Under the pieces are notes generated by a model that saw nothing but the letters and a program-made list of their open reading frames with translations, was not told the DNA's origin and made no database searches. A DNA stretch of 53,042 nt from TMED8 sp038125725 (lineage in GTDB: Bacteria; Pseudomonadota; Alphaproteobacteria; Rhodospirillales; Casp-alpha2). A program made the translations under genes and the position numbers. The stretch lies in the NCBI GenBank assembly GCA_038125725.1, contig JAYPEK010000028.1, positions 1-53,042 on the forward strand. The letters are read 5' to 3'. The stretch's first letter is position 1. Every line of letters starts with the position of its first letter. This document shows positions 48,610 through 53,042 of the stretch, one piece after another.

Positions 48610-49461
48610 ATGCCCATGGATATCGTCCGCAGCATCGGGGATTTGCGTGCGCGCATCGCTGGGTGGCGCGCCGAAGGCCTGACGGTCGGGCTGGTACCGA
48701 CCATGGGGGGGCTGCACGCGGGGCATCTTTCACTGGTGACGCTTGCGGGTGAGCGCGCCGACCGGGTGGTGGCGACGTTGTTCGTCAATCCGACCCAATT
48801 CGCGCCGACGGAGGACTTCGACAGCTACCCCCGCAACGAGGACGCCGACGCATCGCTGTTCGAGGGCGCCGGGGCGCACCTGATGTTCGCGCCGACGCCC
48901 GACGTCATGTATCCGAAGGGCCACATGACCAAGGTGCGGGTCGATGGCCTCGGCGACGTCCTGGAAGGCGAGTTCCGGCCGCACTTCTTCGAGGGCGTGG
49001 CCACCGTCGTCGCCAAGCTGTTGCTGCAAAGCCTGCCCGACGTGGCGGTGTTCGGCGAGAAGGACTACCAGCAGATTTGCGTCATCCGCGCCATGGCCCG
49101 TGACCTCGACATTCCGGTCACGATCCTCGGCGGCGAGACGGTGCGCGAGGCCGACGGCCTCGCCATGTCGTCGCGTAACACCTATCTTTCGGAGGCCGAA
49201 CGCGCCATCGCGCCAAAGCTCAACGAGGTACTTCGTTTCGTCGCAGACGTGGCATCTGATGCCACCGGAGATGCCGATGCCGCGACGGAAACGGCGGCGG
49301 CCGAGTTGCTCGCCGCCGGGTTCAAATCGGTCGATTACATCGCCGTCCGCGATGCCGAGACCTTGCAGCCGCTCACCGATCCGGCGCGCCCGGCCAGGGT
49401 GCTGGGCGCCGCCTGGCTCGGCAAAACGCGACTGATCGACAACATCGCCGTCAGCGGATGA
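48610..49461 (+). CDS. panC: pantothenate synthetase
   Basis: The product has 283 aa. It joins pantoate and beta-alanine, using ATP. VPTMGGLHAGHLSLV is the HxGH-type nucleotide site, FVNPTQFAPTEDF binds pantoate, and GEKDYQQICVIRAM and MSSRNTYLSEAER are conserved (the last near the KMSKS-like loop). The ATG at 48610 is favoured; MDIV at 48616 is an alternative. The stop overlaps the start of the following gene. Confidence 0.97.
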   Translation: MPMDIVRSIGDLRARIAGWRAEGLTVGLVPTMGGLHAGHLSLVTLAGERADRVVATLFVNPTQFAPTEDFDSYPRNEDADASLFEGAGAHLMFAPTPDVMYPKGHMTKVRVDGLGDVLEGEFRPHFFEGVATVVAKLLLQSLPDVAVFGEKDYQQICVIRAMARDLDIPVTILGGETVREADGLAMSSRNTYLSEAERAIAPKLNEVLRFVADVASDATGDADAATETAAAELLAAGFKSVDYIAVRDAETLQPLTDPARPARVLGAAWLGKTRLIDNIAVSG

Positions 49462-50013
49462 CACTCCGGAACCGCGTCATGCCGGACGGGCGCATCGTCG
49501 CCGATCCGGTACGCGGTGCCATGATGGGCAACCGCGGCATCCTGCATGACGAGGATCGCAATCTGGGCCGGGCGCGCTGGCGCCACAGGAACTGGGTCGC
49601 CTGCCGGCTGGAGTTCAGGGGCCGTCGCCTTCGCTGCCGGCCACCGCCCCTGCGGCGAATGCCGGCGGGGTGACTACCTGCGTTTTAAGGCGCTCTGGGA
49701 AACGGCGCACGGTGGGGAGGCGCTTGCCGCCAAGGACCTGGACGCGGCACTGCATCTGGAGCGCGCGGTGCCGCGTACCTTTCAGCAACGCCGCCACGAG
49801 GCCGATCTCGCCGATCTTCCGGACGGTGCCTTCGTGCTGATCGAGGGGGTGGCCCTGTTGGTCTGGGGCGATGAACTGCTGCCTTATGCGCCCGCCGGCT
49901 ACGGTGCCGCCATTGCCCGACCGAAAAGCGGCCGGGCGGTGGTGCTCACCCCGCCCGGCGTGTTGGATGTCTTTCGCGCCGGTTACCGCCCTGGCGTCAG
50001 CGTGCCATGTTAA
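49458..50013 (+). pseudogene. conserved unknown protein, broken by an internal deletion
   Basis: Both ends match a conserved bacterial protein of about 190-200 aa. The N-terminal frame from ATG 49458 reads MTLRNRV...GNRGILHDE...CRLEFRGRR; the C-terminal part, in another frame, reads AVAFAAGHRPCGECRRGDYL... to LTPPGVLDVFRAGYRPG. From memory of intact homologues, about 18-20 residues (WTELFFLDE type) are missing between FRGRR and AVA. At the junction GGCCGTCGC encodes both GRR and, shifted, the AVA part, as expected for a deletion between short direct repeats. The start overlaps panC as ATGA. AGHRPCxxCRR suggests a metal site, but function is unknown. Confidence 0.75.
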
Positions 50014-50807
50014 CGAGAAGGCGCCTTGTCGAGCCGCACGGCGATGCCTTCCAATTCCGGCGATGACGCCGGGTAGTAGTCCATCACCAAGGGATCGTGG
50101 CCGGGCACGATATGGTCTTCCGTATCGGCCAGTTCCCGCAGGCGGTCGTAGCCGGCCACCATGTCGCCGACGTTGTAGACGATGGGGAAGGGGTTGATCT
50201 GTTCCATGTTGGCGTAGAGGTGGCTGGCGTCGGAGGCCAGGACCACCCAGCCACGCTCGGTCCAGACGCGCACGCATTGCAGCCCGTCGGTGTGGCCGCC
50301 CAGGTGATGCACGGTGACGCCCGGCGCCAGTTCCCAGTCGCCGTCGTGGAAGGCGACGCTTCCGCCGAACACGCCGCGCACCACGTCGACCACGTCGTCG
50401 ACGCTGAACGCCATGGAGAACACTTTCTTGGTCATCTGCCGGCCGGTGGCGAAGGCCACCTCGCGGTCCTGCAGGTGGAAGGTGGCTTTGGGGAACAGGC
50501 CGAAATTGCCGACGTGGTCGTAGTGCATGTGGGTGATGATCACGTCCTCGACCGTCGCCGCGTCGACGCCGACCATCTTCAGCCCCTCGGTCGGGCAGCG
50601 GATCAGGTCGCGGCCGCGCGCCTCGGCGGTCTCGGCGTTGAAGCCGATGTCGACGACGATGGTGCGCTCCGAATTGGCCAGCGCCCAGACGAAGTAGTCG
50701 AGCGGCATGTTGACCTCGTGCAGGTCGCCCGCATAGATCAGGTTCTCAGAACCCCGTCGGTCGTGGTGGGCGTACTTGACGGCGTGAATCACATAAGGCT
50801 CGGTCAT
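50010..50807 (-). CDS. metallo-beta-lactamase-fold hydrolase, AHL-lactonase-like
   Basis: The product has 265 aa. THMHYDHVGN (92-101) is the HxHxDH zinc motif, HHLGGHTDG gives the next His, ASDASHLYANM the bridging Asp region and VPGHDPLV the last His. This arrangement and length match the N-acyl homoserine lactonase (AiiA-like) group. No quorum-sensing gene is visible in the window, so lactonase action on AHLs is an inference. Confidence 0.88.
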   Translation of the reverse strand: MTEPYVIHAVKYAHHDRRGSENLIYAGDLHEVNMPLDYFVWALANSERTIVVDIGFNAETAEARGRDLIRCPTEGLKMVGVDAATVEDVIITHMHYDHVGNFGLFPKATFHLQDREVAFATGRQMTKKVFSMAFSVDDVVDVVRGVFGGSVAFHDGDWELAPGVTVHHLGGHTDGLQCVRVWTERGWVVLASDASHLYANMEQINPFPIVYNVGDMVAGYDRLRELADTEDHIVPGHDPLVMDYYPASSPELEGIAVRLDKAPSR

Positions 50808-50891
50808 GGCGGTGGTGTCCCCCTTGGTATCGACCCTCGCAGGGTTCCCGAGATGCTTCGGGAAATCAAGCCGGCCGTGGTCTCGGATGCT

Positions 50892-52022
50892 TCAGTCGTG
50901 GCGGATGCGGTATATGGTGCCGGTGCGGTCGTCGGAAACCAGCAGCGCGCCGTCGCGGGTCTGCTTCACGTCCACCGGCCGGCCCCAGGCGACGCCGTTG
51001 GATTCCAGCCAGCCCGTGGCGAAGGGCTCCCAGCCGACGGCCTTCTTGGTTATCTTGTCGAAGCGCACGCGCGCCACACGGTAGCCGTCCGGGACCGAGC
51101 GGTTCCACGATCCATGATGGGCGACGAAGGCGTCGCCCCGGTATTCGGCCGGGAACTTGGCGCCGGTATAAAAGCCGATGCCCAACGGCGCGATATGCGC
51201 GCCGAAGGTGACGGCCGGTGGCGTCGCCTCGCGGGGCAGCGGCTGGCCCTTGAAATTGGGCGTGCGGTCCGTGCCGCCGCCATACCAGGGATAGCCGAAC
51301 CAGAGCCCTTGCTTGGGCGCGTGGTTGAATTCCTCCGGCGGGCTGTCGTCGCCCATGTTGTCGGCGCCGTTGTCGGTGAAATAAAGGTGACCGGTCTCCG
51401 GATGGAAGGCGAGACCGACCGGATTGCGCACGCCGGACGCATAGGTCTCGGGCTTCCATCCGGGCGCGCGGAAGCGCTGGATGGTTCCTTCCAGGCCCTT
51501 GACCGCACAGACGTTGCAGGGCGCGCCGACGGAGACGTAGAGCGCGCCGTCCGGCCCGAAGGCGGCATAGCGCCAGCCGTGCCAGGATCTGTCTGGCAGG
51601 CCGTCGAACAGCACTTCGGGCTCGGCGGCGATCAGCGTCTCGAGGTCGGGTGCTGGGTAGCGCGTCAGCCGGTGCTGTTCGGCGACGTAGAGAAAGTCGT
51701 CCTTCCAGGCGATGCCGTTGGCGAGCTTGAGGCCGGACTTGACCGTGACCACCTTGTCGGCGCGGCCGTCGCGGTCGGTGTCGATGGCGGCGTGGATGTT
51801 GGGGCCGCGCGTCGATGTCAGCACCACGCCCCAGTCCTCCATCACCACCAGCGAGCGCGCGCCGGGCACGCGGGCGAAAACCTCGATCTTGAATCCGGGC
51901 GGCAGTTTGATGGTGTGGAGCGGCAACGAAGTCTGTGCATGGCCCGGGCCGGCGGCGAGCATGGTAACGGCCAGCGCGAATAGCGCCGCCAGTGGGGCGT
52001 GACGGAGACGGCCTCGGGTCAT
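50892..52022 (-). CDS. PQQ-type sugar dehydrogenase, sorbosone-dehydrogenase-like
   Basis: The product has 376 aa. A signal peptide (about 1-30, ending GHAQ) sends it to the periplasm. The beta-propeller blades include SLVVMEDWGVVLTSTRGP, LANGIAWKDDFLYVAEQHRL, GLAFHPETGHLYFTDNG and GDAFVAHHGSWNR. The pattern fits quinoprotein glucose/sorbosone dehydrogenases. A Cys pair (APCNVC) may form a disulphide. The ATG overlaps the gpt stop as ATGA, so both are co-translated. Confidence 0.9.
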   Translation of the reverse strand: MTRGRLRHAPLAALFALAVTMLAAGPGHAQTSLPLHTIKLPPGFKIEVFARVPGARSLVVMEDWGVVLTSTRGPNIHAAIDTDRDGRADKVVTVKSGLKLANGIAWKDDFLYVAEQHRLTRYPAPDLETLIAAEPEVLFDGLPDRSWHGWRYAAFGPDGALYVSVGAPCNVCAVKGLEGTIQRFRAPGWKPETYASGVRNPVGLAFHPETGHLYFTDNGADNMGDDSPPEEFNHAPKQGLWFGYPWYGGGTDRTPNFKGQPLPREATPPAVTFGAHIAPLGIGFYTGAKFPAEYRGDAFVAHHGSWNRSVPDGYRVARVRFDKITKKAVGWEPFATGWLESNGVAWGRPVDVKQTRDGALLVSDDRTGTIYRIRHD

Positions 52023-52531
52023 TTCCCGTCGGGCGCCGGCTCGGGCTCGGCGAGCGGCCGGACGTATTGCGGTTCCGTGTCCCAGGGGAAGAACACCCAT
52101 GAATCCTGCGGCACGTCGTGCACGTAGGTGTCGACCTGCTCCAGGCCCTTGGGCTTGGCGTAGACGGTGGCGAAATGCGCCTTGGGGATCAACTCCCGCG
52201 CTGCCTTGGCGGTGTTGCCGGTATCGACCAGGTCGTCGATCAAAAGCCAGCCCTCGCCCTGGCAGGCGAGCGCGTCGGCGGGGGTCTTGAGGATCTGGAT
52301 GGTGCCGTCTGCAACCTGATAGTCGTAGCTGGAAATGCAGAGCGTATCGATGACGCGGATTTCCATCTCGCGCGCCAGGATCGCGGCGGGTACTAGGCCG
52401 CCCCGGGTCAGCGCCACGATGCCCTTCCATGGCCCGAGCGGCAGCAATTTGCGGGTCAGGTACTTGGTGTCACGGTGCACTTCCGCCCAGGTGACGGGAT
52501 GGGAACCGAGATCGTCGCGCAATTCAACCAT
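52019..52531 (-). CDS. gpt: xanthine-guanine phosphoribosyltransferase
   Basis: The product has 170 aa. It salvages xanthine and guanine with PRPP. WLLIDDLVDTGNTAKAARE contains the PRPP-binding loop, GIVALTRGGLVPAAILARE and VIDTLCISSYD are characteristic of the Gpt family. It lies immediately upstream of the sugar dehydrogenase gene and just after a strong terminator. Confidence 0.93.
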   Translation of the reverse strand: MVELRDDLGSHPVTWAEVHRDTKYLTRKLLPLGPWKGIVALTRGGLVPAAILAREMEIRVIDTLCISSYDYQVADGTIQILKTPADALACQGEGWLLIDDLVDTGNTAKAARELIPKAHFATVYAKPKGLEQVDTYVHDVPQDSWVFFPWDTEPQYVRPLAEPEPAPDGK

Positions 52532-52580
52532 GCGCGATTTAACCGCAAGCGGCGATCCGGGGCAACATGAAGCGCATACA

Positions 52581-52611
52581 AAAACGGCGCCCGGTGGGCG
52601 GGCGCCGTTTT
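52581..52611 (-). terminator. rho-independent terminator
   Basis: A 13-pair stem, AAAACGGCGCCCG with its complement CGGGCGCCGTTTT around GTGGG, reads as a terminator (T-rich 3' side) on the minus strand. It ends the partial gene at 52634 and may work in both directions. Confidence 0.9.
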
Positions 52612-52633
52612 CGGTGATTGAATTGTGTGCCGC

Positions 52634-53042
52634 TCAGCGGATGTAGAGATGCACCTCGTTGGTGCGGGTGTCCGCGGACGTCTTGGCCGCGACGGCGACA
52701 CGGGCCGGCGGCAGCCCCATTTCGATCAGGGAGCGCAGCACGCCCTCGGCTTGCCGCCGCGCCTTGTTGGAATTGAGCGCGACGCGCGCCTGGCCGCCGG
52801 CGGCGGGGGCCACGGCGACGAGGTCGAACACCGCGTCGGGGCGTTTTTCCAGGACCCGGCTGACGGCGTTATAGAGCGCCTGCTGATAGGGGACGTCGTT
52901 GCGGTCGAAGCGGATCACCACCAGCGGGCGGCGGTTGGCGGTCGACATCGGCGCGCCGGCCGAAACCTGCATGCCGCCGCCGGCACTGGCCATGGCGACG
53001 TTCATCAGGCTGCCGCCGTAGATCTCACCGGACTTGATGCCG
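52634..53042 (-). CDS. C-terminal part of an unknown exported-type protein (partial)
   Basis: The frame is open to the right window edge, so the start lies outside. The visible 136 residues contain a Gly/Ala/Met-rich stretch (about 14-37) and then a domain beginning PLVVIRFDRNDVPYQQALYNA, with KARRQAEGVLRSLIEMGLPPARV and NEVHLYIR at the end. The last part has the spacing of an OmpA/MotB-like C-terminal domain (NxxxRxxx-GVxxxLxxxGxxxxRV), but the usual motif is incomplete. Function is unknown. Confidence 0.6.
   Translation of the reverse strand, partial: GIKSGEIYGGSLMNVAMASAGGGMQVSAGAPMSTANRRPLVVIRFDRNDVPYQQALYNAVSRVLEKRPDAVFDLVAVAPAAGGQARVALNSNKARRQAEGVLRSLIEMGLPPARVAVAAKTSADTRTNEVHLYIR

Noticed and set aside
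50097..51983. A 628-codon plus-strand frame opposite the lactonase and sugar dehydrogenase genes
   Set aside because: It spans two conserved minus-strand genes and the gap between them, so it is a composition artefact.
1..53042. CRISPR arrays, rRNA genes, insertion sequences
   Set aside because: No regularly spaced repeats, no rRNA segments and no transposase-like frames were seen in the window.

Overview
The window is a GC-rich bacterial chromosome segment, almost certainly from an alphaproteobacterium and probably Rhodospirillales-like. The evidence is the shared content and order of rpmH-rnpA-yidD-yidC-engB with argB, a HAD nucleotidase, dapD and dapE, together with DUF2336 and DUF1127 proteins, a GcvA-like LysR regulator, a TAXI-type TRAP transporter and a PQQ-type sugar dehydrogenase. 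It is mostly core chromosome. There is one clear mobile-element boundary at the left edge and a few low-GC accessory patches.

Layout. 1-0.9 kb: remnant of a tyrosine integrase next to tRNA-Ser(GGA), the edge of an integrated element. 0.9-10.4 kb: a membrane protein, an Hpt protein with a degenerate receiver domain, lepA, a zinc-ribbon/nnrU/EamA operon, an MFS transporter, an FAH-family hydrolase, an AAA/DUF4143-type ATPase and an iron-sulphur uracil-DNA-glycosylase-like protein. 10.5-15 kb: a Bax-like glucosaminidase, a sirtuin of the desuccinylase type and a tight run of LMW-PTP, fructosamine-kinase family, HAD phosphatase and potassium channel, which reads as a protein-damage repair group. 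15-20 kb: a triple-PAS histidine kinase, DUF1127 diverging from a LysR regulator, and a conserved unknown. 20-31 kb: truA, dapE, dapD, a small RHH-like/unknown pair with a palindromic operator, a HAD nucleotidase, a PAS-GGDEF protein and tandem DUF2336 proteins with several broken frames, and argB. 31-35.5 kb: a dienelactone hydrolase plus TRAP transporter operon, a 28-codon membrane ORF and a periplasmic binding protein. These separate argB from engB. 35.5-38.8 kb: engB, yidC, yidD, rnpA, rpmH. 39-45 kb: a TVP38 membrane protein and flavoprotein pair, an orphan histidine kinase, tam and an amidase. 45-53 kb: a secreted HExxH protein in a low-GC patch, gamma-glutamyltransferase, a 49-codon membrane ORF, panB-panC with a damaged downstream gene, an AHL-lactonase-like enzyme, a sorbosone-dehydrogenase-like enzyme, gpt, and a partial gene at the right edge.

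The most interesting material is: the receiver domain without phospho-acceptor (1.5-2.3 kb); the deglycation/deacylation gene group (11.4-14.2 kb); the RHH-like/unknown pair (23.8-24.5 kb); the PAS-GGDEF/DUF2336 locus with three reading-frame lesions in about 1.6 kb (26.8-28.3 kb); two short membrane ORFs with strong ribosome binding sites (34.5 and 47.6 kb); and an apparent repeat-mediated deletion in the panC-linked gene (49.6 kb). All functional assignments come from reading motifs by eye. No database search was run.
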